Positions 33,886-44,699 are shown, counted from the stretch's first letter. The stretch: DNA of 64,000 nucleotides from Azolla caroliniana (GCA_043228905.1 JBHGNT010000008.1:21204001-21268000); one strand, 5' to 3'. Notes: a model not told the origin generated them from the letters alone. Made by a program: numbers and translations.

Positions 33886-34274
33886 CCAATGAACTTGGTT
33901 GCATCCATTCGTAAAGTCACACAACTCAACCTTTCTATGCTCCAAACACATAGATATATTATTAAGAGATATTGGTCTGCTTATATACTCTGGGATCCTT
34001 ATTTGTCCTGTCTATGTGGGATATCTCACAGTTTTGTTTTTCTCTTCTTCTTCGCAATCTTCATACCCACATAACTTGACACTTAGTTGTCCGTTTCTTA
34101 TGTAGTAAAGTGCATTCGAAAGCTCTTGAAAACCTTCATCTTTTCGTACCAAGATATTAAAATTATTTAGAATAGTATTTTCACTATTATTGTTTCATAT
34201 CTTGTGAGAAGAACCACACTCGATTTTGTATGCTCCTCACAATTTACACACTATCGCCGAAAATCTTCATGACA

Positions 34275-34870
34275 ACGTTCCTCTCTTTTGGGAACAGGTG
34301 CCGGTGTTGCTTGCCGAATTGGCAGGCTGCACATATGCCTTCAATCTCCTTCTCTTTGAAGGTCAGGAGCCCGATGACGACTCTTTTTGATTGCATTGCC
34401 TTGAGTTTATTGAGGTTGATGTGGCAAATCCTCTTGTGCCACAACTCTATGTCTGTGTCGGATTTGGTGCCTTCTGCAAACATGGACGATTTCATCTCGT
34501 CCGAATCGAGAATGAACATTTGACCTTCCCTTCGACCTCGAGCGATGAGTCAACCCTCTTTTTCGATGAAGCAACCACCGTGGTTAAATCGAACTTGCAT
34601 GCCTTGCTCCACAATTCGGTCGACTAAGACAAAATTCTTCGTGATGGTCGATACACACAAGACATTCTTAATGTAATTTTGGTTACCTTCTTTGTCAAAT
34701 GGAACATTGTTGATGTGCCGAATCGAATGACTAGTGTCGTCTCTGGTTTCGACATAGCTGGGTCGATCTGGCTCTCGAAGTTCTCAAAACCATTCTTGAT
34801 GTGACGTCATATGGTTCAAGGAACCGACGACGAACGATACATCTTTCGGACCTGAGGCACTAGTTGAAGT
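34275..34870 (-). pseudogene. Copia protease remnant and integrase N-terminus of element C
   Basis: On the minus strand the protease region reads VSFVVGSLNHMTSHQEW where DSGASNHM is expected, so the catalytic aspartate is gone. The GAG-pre-integrase segment follows with TITKNFVLVDRIVEQGMQ, DIELWHKRICHINLNKLKAM and EGICAACQFGKQHRHL; this zinc finger keeps its H-H-C-C ligands. The reading stops at the edge of the 1.23-kb insert and resumes at 33040. Confidence 0.88.
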
Positions 34871-34989
34871 AGAAGTCGACATAGAATTTCCTCTATGTCT
34901 AATCACGAACATTCTGTCATGGTCTTCATAGTCGGAATTGGTGGCATAATTGGCTAGTTGTCGGCTAGTGGAAGCCGACTCATGCATCT

Positions 34990-35837
34990 TCTTTTGACAC
35001 TCTTCTTCATGGTGGCCGATTTTGCTGTAGTATTCACATTTGATCGAGTTTTGTCGGTTTGGATCAGCATGGTGGCTCCCCCTTCTTCCGAAGGTTCCTC
35101 GATGGCTTCCATCTTGTTGTCGAAATTGGGAGTTGTTTTTGTGAGTCGGACCTTGTCCGCCTCATCCTTGGCCGAATCGGCCTCTTCTTGCTCGGCCGTG
35201 TCCTTTTCCTTCGTCTGAATGTGTGTAGAGCATTTGACCTTTCGAGGTGTTGCTCTTGGTTCGAACATGGTTTTCTTCAACCAATAACATCGATTGAAGA
35301 TCGAAGAAAGAGGGAGGATTCTCCCTTGCTAGGACGACAATTGTTGTCATTGTGCTGAACCGTGGTGCAAGGCCGCTGAGGCATATTTGCACCATCTGAT
35401 CATCCTCCATGTTGACGCTTATTGAGCCGAGCGAGTCACAAAGTTCCTTGATCTTCAATGTGTAGCTCGGGATGGACATGTCCCGTTGTTGGATGTTGTT
35501 CAGCTCTTGGCGGAGTTGAAGCTTTCGTGCCATCGTATTGGCAACAAATATCTTCTTGAGATTCTCCCAAGCTTGCTTTGGCGTCTTGGCTTCTCGAATG
35601 TAGTCAAGCATGTGGTCATGAAAACATGTTGCCAAGCAATACATCACCCGGCTTGCGGCTTGCTCCCCATGTTGAGTATTCGGGAGTCGTTGGGTTGGGT
35701 CGATTTTATTATGCTCCTTTGATGTAGCTTTAATAGCCTTGGCCGACAAGGTATTGATGCATCTTGTATTCCCAAGATACAAAGTTGTTTCTGTCCAACT
35801 TTTTGATAGGGACAATGCTCCCCATTTGAGTATTCAT
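34990..35837 (-). pseudogene. Copia gag of element C
   Basis: The start codon is the complement of 35835-35837 and opens MNTQMGSIVPIKKLDRNNF; a stop follows VGQGY. A long internal frame (35162-35815) carries SRVMYCLATCFHDHMLDYIR, KIFVANTMARKLQLRQELNN and ICLSGLAPRF. The knuckle at about 34998-35040 reads CEYYSKIGHHEEEC, so the second cysteine is tyrosine and zinc binding should fail. At least two frameshifts are present. Confidence 0.9.
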
Positions 35838-35982
35838 TATGTCGATGAAGACTTCTTCCTTCTTTTCCTTCTCTCTCGAACATGAGCTATGTAGTCGCAC
35901 TACGATAGCGATGAGCTGATTCTTCTTGAATGTCGGCGTAGAACAGAACACACGTGAATGGGCTAGATCGAGCTACCAAATT

Positions 35983-35994
35983 GCTCTGATACCA
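35983..35994 (-). other. Primer-binding site of element C
   Basis: The plus strand reads gctctgatacca, the exact complement of TGGTATCAGAGC, the initiator-Met tRNA site. It abuts the 5' LTR at 35995. Confidence 0.95.
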
Positions 35995-36443
35995 TGTAAA
36001 GAATCGGATATGATTCTGTGCAATAGAAGAGATGTGTGTGTGTGTAAGAGAGAGGAGAGGAGAGAAACACAAGTTAGATTAGATAGAATGGAAAAATAGA
36101 ATACTCAAGAAGAAGCTGTATATTAACAAGGAATATGAGATACAAAAAATGTAGCATTACAAGGGAGGACAACCAACACTCTATGAAGTAGGAGGAGGGT
36201 GCTTTATATAAGGTCACCCTCTCTCTTTAATAACTCACTACAACAACCACTCTCTCTTGGGGAATGTGGAGACTCATTAGTAATGGGGAATATGAAACTC
36301 ATTAGTTATGTGTCATAAAATATGATTCTATGACACATACTTAATGTGTAGAGAGTAGTGGTGTGACTTTTGACCTTTGAGTGCTCATAGATTCTCAAAG
36401 GGTGTGTTCACACACAAGGCTAGTTTGAGCTTGATTCTCAACA
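35995..36443 (-). repeat. 5' LTR of element C
   Basis: TGTAAAGAATC... to ...GATTCTCAACA on the plus strand, 449 bp. It is the partner of 24878-25330 and a relative of the LTRs of B. It has the ctttatataaggtcacc TATA region (minus-strand promoter) and the inverted repeat near 36304-36336. Confidence 0.95.
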
Positions 36444-36448
36444 ATTAA

Positions 36449-36535
36449 TTAGTAGAAGTACGATTAAGGTAGGGTTAGGTGGGTTTTGGGTTAGGATAAA
36501 GTTAGTTAGGATATTGTTATGATTAGTAAGATTAA
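36449..36535. repeat. Degenerate telomere-like tract, right of element C
   Basis: Words such as tagggttagg and gggttagg continue the tract seen at 24786-24877. Together they mark the insertion target of element C. Confidence 0.6.
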
Positions 36536-36570
36536 TTAGGATTATTTAATGTTTTGTAGTTACTTTAAAT

Positions 36571-36647
36571 ATGTATAAGTATAGTTACTTTAACATGTAT
36601 AAGTATAGTTACTTTAACATGTATAAGTATAGTTACTTTAACATGTA
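36571..36647. repeat. 24-bp tandem repeat, about three copies
   Basis: The unit atgtataagtatagttactt followed by taac is repeated three times with almost no change. A looser AT-rich version continues to about 36760. Confidence 0.9.
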
Positions 36648-37190
36648 TATATTTTTATATATAAAAATATGAAAACATAAAAACATAAATACCTACTATA
36701 TAAAAAGAGATGTATAAATATAGTTACTTTAAATAAATATAAATATAGATGTATAAATACATATAATAATTTATTAATATATATGTAATCATATTAGTGT
36801 AGCTAGGAATACATATAATTAGTTATGAAATATATATATCAATTATATATATATAAATGTTTAGAAATAAAATAAATAAATAAATAAATTGTAAAGATAT
36901 AATAAATTCATATAAATACATATATAAAGGAACTTATACGTATATATCTAATACATATATAACTATATATATATGCATATTCATGTGTTGGATGGTCTCT
37001 TATATTGGTCAAGGAGGATCTCATTTAAACAAGACAGGTTCATTTTGAGAGAAACAACTATGCTAGAGGAATGGATAAGTTATGGACATTGAGGTGTTAC
37101 TATTTTTAACTCATTGGTGATGAGCAAGTCACTTATCTTACAACACACATGCATATGGTGTTTGATATATCATCAGATATTGTTAAGAAT
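36648..37190. other. Very AT-rich DNA, no gene
   Basis: Dominated by ata/tat and aaataaataaat words. No open frame of note and no other structure seen. Confidence 0.7.
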
Positions 37191-37596
37191 TAGGTAATTA
37201 AGCAAGGGTTAATTAGTATCTAATTATGTGATTAAGTTAAGCGTGGACGATTATGTGATATGTGTGTATGTGTGTGAGAGGAAGAGAGAGAGGAAGATAC
37301 ACTTATGAACAACACAAGATTGGGGATGATTAACTCTATATTAAATTAGCATCAACATCATCATCAAATAAGAAAATACCTACAATGAGGTATATATAGA
37401 TCTCATTTGCAAGGGTGCACATGTGTGAGTAGAATATAGGCACTACGGTGTAAGTCCTATCTAGAATATCCCACTTAAGTACAAGGTTCTATTTGAGGTG
37501 TTATAGTCAACACTTCTATCAAGATTTGATCTAGGTAACTACGAAGTTACATGGTTGACTAACTAACTAACTCTAGTTGAGCTTGATCTCTCAACA
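37191..37596 (-). repeat. 3' LTR of derivative D
   Basis: TGTTAAGAATTAGG... to ...GATCTCTCAACA on the plus strand, 406 bp. It is about 20 bp shorter than its partner because of small gaps, one removing a gtacttaggagtggagga-like segment. The neighbouring ccccatcaagctcaag is the degenerate polypurine tract seen in complement. Confidence 0.92.
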
Positions 37597-37619
37597 CACC
37601 CCATCAAGCTCAAGTGTGA

Positions 37620-38345
37620 AGCATCCGACATCTGGCTTCTGTGTGACTTTCAGAATCGGTATTTTCATGGCAATAGTTTCGGTTCCTCCCCATCAAGCCT
37701 GTGGCGAAGCCTTGGGTCGACTGCTTTAACCCATCATGGGTCACGAGCCACTTCTTGTTTGGCCGCTACCTTCATCGTGAAGGCATAGTGATGGGCCATG
37801 TACTCATTGTAGCCTAGCTGAGTGACGAGATTCTTCTCTCTAAAAGAACGTCCGAGTTTTTCACTCGCCGATGTGAGCACCTTCTTTACTCTGGGTGTCC
37901 GCATGATGGGTACACCGAACTCACTGTCTAGTCAGGGAGCTGACTCATCGGAATCATTATCGTCGGGGTGGTCGACTTCGTATTCGGGCATCTTACCTTT
38001 GCCTTTGTCCAAGGTTATACTTGGTTGCGACGTGCTTGGAATGCTTGAAGGCTTAGGCTGGCTTGGATTGTCCTATGGTAGAGGACTTGTCCGAATATCA
38101 TCCTCCGAGTTGACATTAAACTCTTTCTCAATTGTGTCGGGTGGAGTCGAATCGGGCTTATACCAAGATGCTGATTTGTCGAAGACTACATCTTGACTCA
38201 CCCAAACCACTCGGGTTGAAGGTTTATAACACTTGTATGCCTTCTTCTCAGACGAGTATCCTATGAGGATACACTCCTCCGACTTCGCGTCGGGCTTCTG
38301 TCGGCTTTCGTTTGGGATGTGTACATTCGCAATGCTTCCGAACAC
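37620..38345 (-). pseudogene. Integrase C-terminal domain and linker of derivative D
   Basis: The minus strand encodes HLKVFGSIANVHIPNESRQ, then EECILIGYSSEKKAYKCYKP and VVWVSQDVVFDKSASWYKPD, a typical copia integrase tail. A diverged linker ends in LVTQLGYNEYMAHHYAF. The sequence then loses all similarity before the reverse transcriptase. The domain is joined directly to the gag tail (NYAIAP) near 38365, which marks a deletion of roughly a kilobase. Confidence 0.85.
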
Positions 38346-38369
38346 CTTGAGGTGCGATGGCGTAATTCG

Positions 38370-39236
38370 TGAGTTGTCGACTTGTCGAAGTTGACTCGCT
38401 TCTTCTTTTTTGGCACTCCTCCTCGCAATGGCCGATTTTTCCGCAATAGTTGCAAGTTGCAGGGCTCATTTTCCGACTTTGTTTGGCATGGAAGCTCCCC
38501 CTTCTTCCGAAGGGTTCCTTGATGGCTTCCGTCTTGTTGTTGAAGGTTTGAGTTCCCTTCGTGTGATGGGTCGAATCGACCTCTTCTAACGCCTCGATCT
38601 CATCCTCGGCCACCATCCGAATTCGAGAAGAACATTTGTCCTTCTGATGTCTTGGTTTTGGTTTGGGCATGGTTCTCTTCAACCATTAGCATTGATTGAA
38701 TGTCGAAGAATGAAGGAAGGTTTTCCCTCGCCAATATTGTCATCCTCAATGAGTCGAATCGTTGTGCGAGGTCGCCCAAGCATACTTGAACCATCTTGTC
38801 TTCGTCGACGTTTATTTTGATGGTGCCAAGCGAGTCGCAAATTATCTTGATCTTGGCGGTGTAGTCCGACACAAACATGTCTTTTTGCCGAATGTTGTTC
38901 AACTCTTGTCAAAGTTGAAGCTTTCGGGCGGTCCTGTTGGCAGCGAACAATCTTCTTCAAGTTCCCCCATGCCTCTTTAGGTGTCTTGGCATCTCAAATG
39001 TGGCTAAGCATGTGGTCATGGCCACATGTTGCCAAACAATACATGAATCGACTCGCTGCTTGATCCCATGTTGAGTAGTCGGCGTTCCTTGAGTCGGGTC
39101 AATTTTCTTGTGCACCGTTGATGTAGCTCCAATACCCTTGGCCAACAAGGTATTGGTTCATGTTGTACTCCGAAGATGAATAATTGCTTCGATCTAGATT
39201 TTCACTAGGGAGCAAGCTACCCATTTGTGTGTTCAT
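38370..39236 (-). pseudogene. Gag of derivative D
   Basis: The start codon is the complement of 39234-39236 and opens MNTQMGSLLPSENLDRSNYS. Then come YLVGQGYWSYINGAQEN, KIICDSLGTIKINVDEDKMV and SFFDIQSMLMVEENHAQTK. The knuckle CNYCGKIGHCEEEC (38414-38455) is intact. Frameshifts lie near 38680, 38910 and 39100. Confidence 0.88.
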
Positions 39237-39393
39237 GTTGATTGTAGTGTCTTCTGCTTTTGCTTTCCTTCCTTTAGTCACGTACACGTGGTACGTCACG
39301 ACACTACGGTAGCCGATAACCGGATTTTGTCATCGGCGTCTCGAACACACAATCACAAAGTCGGGTGGGCTTAGTGGATTTTCTAAACCACAC

Positions 39394-39405
39394 GCTCTGA
39401 TACCA
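39394..39405 (-). other. Primer-binding site of derivative D
   Basis: gctctgatacca on the plus strand, an exact complement of the initiator-Met tRNA primer site, abutting the LTR at 39406. Confidence 0.95.
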
Positions 39406-39831
39406 TGTTAAGAATTAGGTAATTAAGCAAGGGTTAATTAGTACCTAATTATGTGATTAAGTTAAGCGCGGAAGACTATGTGATATGTGTGTGAGAGGAA
39501 GAGACACTTATGAACAACACAAGATGGGGGATGATTAAGTCTATATTAAATTAGCATCAACATCATCATCAAATACAAAAATACCTACAATGAGGTATAT
39601 ATAGATCTCATGTGCAAGGGTGCACATGTGTGAGTAGAATATAGGTACTACGGTGTAAGTCCTATATTAAATGTACTTAGGAGTGGAGGATGTAGAATAT
39701 CCCACTTAAGTACAAGGTCCTATTTAAGGCATTATAGTCAACACTTCTAACTAGATTCTATCTAGGTAACTACGAAGTTACATGGTTGACTAACTAACTA
39801 ACTAACTCTAGTTGAGCTTGATTGCTCAACA
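39406..39831 (-). repeat. 5' LTR of derivative D
   Basis: 426-bp partner of 37191-37596, with the same termini and the gaggtatatatagatctc TATA region near 39592 read in complement. Confidence 0.95.
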
Positions 39832-39918
39832 AATATCTCTATAGCTTTCGAGTCCTATATCTTTAGTGCACAACAATTTTGTATAGTTGTATTCAAAATT
39901 TCGTTATGTGTCAGCAAC

Positions 39919-41800
39919 ATGAGCTTAAATAGAGTGCAACAACGAGTTCTTAATGGTGATCTTAGAATCAACTGTGACAACATTCCAAGTATAAAGGATG
40001 CAACTAGAAGACATGCAATTGGGTGTATGAAGAACTACTTTAAGCTAAATTGTGAAGTAATGCCAACTATAGGTAGATTGCATCTCTTAGATAATTACAC
40101 ACATCGAGAAGTATATGATACCTCCAAATCAGAAATGTATACGTCAAGTGATAAATACGTCACCTATAGCTAGTTCGCAAGATTGTGGGCAACACATTTT
40201 CATAACGTTATTAAACCTCGAAAAGTACACATGGGGTATTGCTCGATATGAACAAACCTCAAGAGGATGGTTAAAGGTACAAAAACAACAAAGGAAAAGG
40301 ACATCAATAAGAAGTTGTTACAGGACCATCACGAAGTCCAAGCATCGGAGCAAAGGAAAGCAATGCATCATAGAGATAAGTCATTGAAGAATCCAGAACA
40401 ATACATGTGTCTAATGATTGATGGTATGGACCGGAAGAAGGCATCTCTACCTCACATGAAGAGGCTTCCTAAAGACATAAGTGATGAATGTATTGCTCAA
40501 ATGCACTTGGTGGGTTGCTTGGTCTATAATGGGACAATTAAACCACATGTCTTCGTTACTTACCTGAATGTCCACAATGACCCCAACTTGACAGTTACTG
40601 TGATTCAGAGGGTTTTGATGTGCGGGGGGTATCCCTTGCCCCCTATTCTCTATGTTCAACTAGACAATACTACTAGGGAGAATAAGAATTCAACTATCTT
40701 CGGATATTAGAGTATGTTGGTGGACAAGGGAGTGTTTAGGAAAGTAATTTAGTTGACTTCCTTTCGGTTGGTCACACACATGACCATATTGATTAGATGT
40801 TTAGCACATTCTCATGACAGTTGTCTCAATATGATGCTCTCACATTACTGAAGTTATTTGTCATCATTTGTGATGCATATACACCACGTCCGAAAGGGGT
40901 CCACTTAAAGGAGGTATATCACTTTAAGAGATACATATCAGATGGTGGGGAGGGGAATGTTAAAGTTTAGCCCAATTAAACAATATAAGCTTCAATCACA
41001 TTTTCTTAGTAAAGAAAAATGATATAAGTGGTTGTACGCTGTTGTATGCAAAGCAATATTCATCTTCCATGTAATGGGAGTTTGAAGGCAATTGCCAATT
41101 CTTGCTTCATGTGCAATCTACTACAATTTATGGTGCAAAACAAATGTCAATTGAGACTAAAAAGGAAATGCATAGTTATTGGTGGATGAACAGAGGAATT
41201 TTGGATGTAAGCCTTAAAAGAAAAAAAGAAGCATATTGATAAAGCAAAGAAGTACGTTGCACAACAACATTCCTCATGGCGGGACGTGTTCTTTAGTGAT
41301 CATCAAGAAATTATTGATAACTGTGTTGCTGGTAATTGGACCTTGCAAATGCCATTTATGTGTACTATACAACATTCTCGTGATTCTCGATCTCCACTTC
41401 ATGCACCTAATGTGAATCTTGACAGTTTGCTCCATCCACAACAAAGAGACATTTATGTGGGACTAAGGATGACAAAAGGAGCAGAAGCTAGGTGGCAAGG
41501 AAACTTGTAAGAAATTAAGGTTGGGATGTTAATTGCTACACCTATAGATAACAATGACCTTGGGCACCAATTTTGGATTGGTAAAGTTTTGGATGTTCTT
41601 ATGCATGAGAACCAAAATCAGATTGGGTCTATAAAGGTGCATTGGTACAACACTAGAAGCAAAAATGCATTTACAAACAAGTATACATTAGAGATGATGG
41701 AATGCCCAAGGTCAAGAGGAAATAGAAAGAGGAAAAGAAATATTCGTAATACATCGACCCTTACATTAGTGAGGTGGATATCATTGTGTATGACTTTACA
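39919..41800 (+). pseudogene. Decayed transposase-like gene with DUF7869-type core, copy 1
   Basis: Frame 1 is readable from 39919 to 40710, interrupted by TAG at 40171 and TGA near 40249. It shows FARLWATHFHNVIKPRKVHM followed by CSI*TNLK (a likely broken CX2C), then MIDGMDRKKASLPHMKRLP and YVQLDNTTRENKN. After a one-base shift near 40755 it shows VGHTHDHID. Spaced acidic residues in IDGMD (Asp codon 40420-40422), QLDN (40663-40665) and THDHID look like an RNase H-fold DDE/D site. A later segment (41526-41740) reads FWIGKVLDVLMHENQNQIG and IKVHWYNTRSKNAFTNKY, a C-terminal module of the same protein type. The family name is from memory of DUF7869-type proteins and needs a profile search. A second copy lies at 60316-61053. 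Confidence 0.65.
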
Positions 41801-42439
41801 TTGACAAAAGTTAGACGTTTAAGGAAGTCAACGATAAACATAACAATAAAAGAAATTACCAGGTCTACAAGGTCTCTCAGATCGAAAGTGAACAAGATCT
41901 TCAACACATAATTTGGAGTCACACTATTTGGTTTTAGATGAAGACAATGCTTTGGTTGGTACACCTGAAGATGATGAGGAACAATCACCATTGTATATTA
42001 GCTATAGTAGTGATTCTCATGAAAGGAATGATGATAGTGATGCAAAACACTCTTCAATATAATATTTCTAGCATTGACATATAGCAAATTCCAGCTTGCA
42101 TGAACTCGAATGATATGAAGGTTAATTGTTTTGAAATCTATCACTCCTTATATTGTTGTTTGTCACAAAAATCATAGTTGTCATTTTTCTGAAAAAATAC
42201 ACAATGTAACTTTTCGTATTTGGCCAAATTTTGTGAAATTTCAATTTTATGAAATCATGGTGCAATTTTTAGCTTTTTAATTCGATTTTTGAAAATTTGT
42301 GATACTGGTATCAATGTGTATTGTGAAATGGTTAAAAATGCCCTGAAATCTAATAGAATATTCCTTATCCTTCCATTTGTGTGTAATCCTTACACTTGTG
42401 AACGCGAACGTGTTAATCTACACAGTGCAAATAGTAAAC
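41801..42439. other. AT-rich DNA, nothing recognised
   Basis: No open frame with a motif. It probably contains the 3' end of the transposase-like relic, but no inverted repeat or duplication could be fixed. Confidence 0.5.
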
Positions 42440-43400
42440 CCAATCATCATGTTGGTAGTTGAAGAAACAATGAAAATATCATTTCAACATTTGGTTCGTA
42501 TGTTTTGATCTTCAATCTTAGGAGGATAACTTGAAGAGAGTTTACAACCAATTTGAACGAGCCCATGCAAGTGTTTCCAAAATTCCGAGATGAATTCTGA
42601 ATGTCAATGACTAATGATGTCATTAGGAAGATCATTGTGCCAAAATACTTTACACTTAACCATATCTGGTGTTTCTTGACTATTAAAAGTCTGTGGATTG
42701 AAGGAAATGTTCCATCTTTGTGAGCCAATCCACTCTAGTATGAATGACATCAAAACCTTTGGAAGATGGAAGATCAATATGAAATCCAAAGAGATAGGCT
42801 TACATGGACTATCATAAACTAGTAAGAGTTGATGTCAAGGACATTTAGAATGACAACATGCATCCTAAGTACGAATGTAGTTTTCAACATAACTATGAAG
42901 ATGCGTCCACCAACAGGTTCTAGAAACTAATTCCAAAGTCATGTAGACTCCAAATGTCCAACCATTAGCATGCCACGAAAATGTTGTAAAATTAGGAGGC
43001 TTGAATGACCATTAGGGACACAACAAATTATTTGGAAAATTTAAATTGACATGCCACCTAAATTGATTATAATCTTGACGAGAACCCTCAAACCTTGAAC
43101 AAGAAGCACAATTTAGAATGATATGATTCAAGACCTCTTCTGCAAATTCATCTACATCAAGATCATTGAGAATTGAATAAAGAAGTGTGGAATTTGTGGG
43201 CAGCTTAAAGGCTTTAGTTATCATTACTGTAAACAACCAGGACCAATGAGAACCTATTTTTGATTGTCAAAATCAAGTTCCCCTAAAGGTTTCATGTGGG
43301 AATGCCGTGATAGAGTGTTTGCTTTTCCTTGGTGTATTCCGGGACAATGCATGAGCATAAAATCAAAATGCGTAAGAAACTGTGCCCAATGAGATTGTCA
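42440..43400 (-). pseudogene. Ty3/gypsy RNase H end and integrase fragment
   Basis: The minus strand begins with the RNase H C-terminus (WAQFLTHFDFMLMHCPG, GKANTLSRHSHMKPLGELD). The integrase zinc-binding region follows with FGVYMTLELVSRTCWWTHLH and SYVENYIRT*DACCHSKC, where a stop replaces the first cysteine. The core start reads KPISLDFILIFHLPKV, then LPNDIISH*HSEFISEFWKHL, with the second catalytic aspartate changed. This is a typical plant gypsy order, heavily decayed. It has no LTR that I can place. Confidence 0.8.
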
Positions 43401-44163
43401 ATGATTCATCACCAGGCTGCTCTTTATAAAAAAGAAACCAAGTGCGAAACACACACAAGGTCCTAGGGTTTTAGCCTATATAGGAAGGCTAGCTACCTTC
43501 ATGAAGGGGCACTTTTTTTATTTATTCTTTGGGGATAGAAACTCTGATAGTGTGGCAAAGCTCTAGCTTGATACACATGTGCCCTTTTCTTCTTCAAACC
43601 CAAGGTACAATCCAAGTTTGTACACGGTGGTATGGGACACCGATAGGGGACTTGGATCCATTTCTCACCTTTGCTATAAGGTGATCGGGTAGATGGGCGC
43701 CCTTTCATCGTTATTTTCCTTTTATTGTTGCCTAATGTTAATTCAGATTCTAATAATTAGTAACATTGCGTGATTAATGCTTTCTTGGATAAGCTTGTTT
43801 TTTTTATGTTTATCTTAATCCTAGAGCAATTAACGGTCCATTTTCTCAATCAAAGGACAACCAACTCAAGAACTTTAGTATTCTCCGTTTCTCTTCTATG
43901 ATCATGGGGTGATTGGTTCATCGATATGTGTGGTTCAATTTCATGTTTAATACCCAATTAGGGTTTTGTGTTTAATCGACAATTATAAAACAAGCTTTTA
44001 TTTATTTTTATTCAAAAATAAATAATTAAATTTATTTGCTTTTTTTTTACATATATGCATGTATATGGATATATCTATTTTTTTCTTAATTTTTATTTCA
44101 ATTGATATGATTTATTAATAATAATAAAAAATAAATAAATTATATTTCTATATTTTTTGGTTT
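43401..44163. other. AT-rich DNA between gypsy fragments
   Basis: No supported gene. A 69-codon minus-strand frame (43499-43708) shows no motif. A tatataggaagg motif near 43478 might belong to an LTR, but no partner is present. Confidence 0.5.
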
Positions 44164-44507
44164 GTGACCTGCTACAACAGGTCACTTACAAGATATAGCC
44201 TCTTGCAATATGTAACCTTCAGTAGGTTAGCGTGACTTGATGTTCATAGTAGTAGGTCATCACTATTTTGTTCTTAATTTTTAATTTAATTTTATGATTG
44301 ATTCATATTTATTTATATATTTTTTATTTTTTAATTATTTTTTAGGCCATGACCTGCTGTAGCAAGTCACATGCAAGATATAGCCTATAGCGACTCAATG
44401 CAACCTGTTGTAGTAGCTAACATCCAAGAGGTCAAAGTGACATGATGATCACAATAGTAGGTAGCTGTAGTAGGTTAACGCGACTTGTTGACCTATTGCA
44501 ATAGGTC
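44164..44507. repeat. Repeat cluster with palindromes (GACCTGYTRYARCARGTCAC type)
   Basis: Two copies of a unit (about 44164-44215 and 44349-44395) share gacctgctRYaRcaRgtcac, followed by aagatatagcct. The first contains GTGACCTG...CAGGTCAC arms around a 6-bp loop (44164-44185). The cluster ends with the perfect 18-bp palindrome GACCTATTGCAATAGGTC (44490-44507). Several tagtaggt words lie between them. Confidence 0.75.
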
Positions 44508-44519
44508 ATTGCAACTATC

Positions 44520-44674
44520 GTGCCGCCTCGAGGATCTCAAATCGATCTCAAACCAAGGATTGTACCTATTAATAATACTCCATATCGACTTAGTCTTATT
44601 GAAGAAGATGAGATTGCTTCGCAACTTAAGGACTACTTAAGGATGGGTCATGTACGTCATAGTCCTTTTAGTCA
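44520..44674 (+). pseudogene. Ty3/gypsy reverse transcriptase N-terminal fragment
   Basis: The plus strand reads PPRGSQIDLKPRIVPINNTP, YRLSLIEEDEIASQLKDYL and RMGHVRHSPFS, the start of the gypsy reverse transcriptase with its YRLS and I/VRxSxSP motifs. Similarity stops abruptly near 44675, where GC-rich sequence of different character begins. It is opposite in orientation to the integrase fragment at 42440-43400. Confidence 0.8.
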
Positions 44675-44699
44675 AGAAAAAAGATTTTGTTCGGCACTG

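Larger units (their letters stand above)
33044..34274 (-). mobile_element. 1.23-kb solo-LTR-like insertion in element C
   Basis: It interrupts the integrase reading of C exactly; sister element B is continuous there. The flanks share ACGT(T) (33040-33044 and 34275-34279). Read on the minus strand it begins TGTCATGAAGATTTTC and ends GAAAATC-complement...CACAACA, with TG/CA termini and a TATATAAGCAGACC promoter motif near 33985. Its outer 40 bp or so form an imperfect inverted repeat, which is long for an LTR. It has no coding capacity. A solo LTR is my first choice and a non-autonomous inverted-repeat transposon the second. Confidence 0.65.
24878..36443 (-). mobile_element. Ty1/copia retrotransposon C, host of two nested insertions
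   Basis: This minus-strand element has LTRs at 35995-36443 (5') and 24878-25330 (3'), a primer-binding site at 35983-35994 and the order gag, protease, integrase, reverse transcriptase, RNase H. Flanks are GTTAA (24873-24877) and ATTAA (36444-36448), a duplication with one mismatch. Sister element B (25401-30404) interrupts it near the 3' end, and a 1.23-kb solo-LTR-like insert (33044-34274) interrupts its integrase. Stops and frameshifts are frequent, so it is not autonomous. Confidence 0.93.
37191..39831 (-). mobile_element. Non-autonomous copia derivative D (gag plus integrase tail)
   Basis: Both LTRs are present (37191-37596 and 39406-39831), as is a perfect primer-binding site complement (39394-39405). 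Flanks are GATAT and AATAT, a duplication with one mismatch. The interior is only 1.8 kb. It holds gag with an intact zinc knuckle, then the integrase C-terminus and linker. Protease, the integrase core, all of reverse transcriptase and RNase H are missing. It belongs near B and C by gag similarity but has its own LTR type. Confidence 0.92.

Noticed and set aside
33580-34074. A 164-codon plus-strand frame inside the 1.23-kb insert
   Set aside because: Most of it is a reading of the TCCGGT-like repeat; no domain is present, and the insert looks non-coding.
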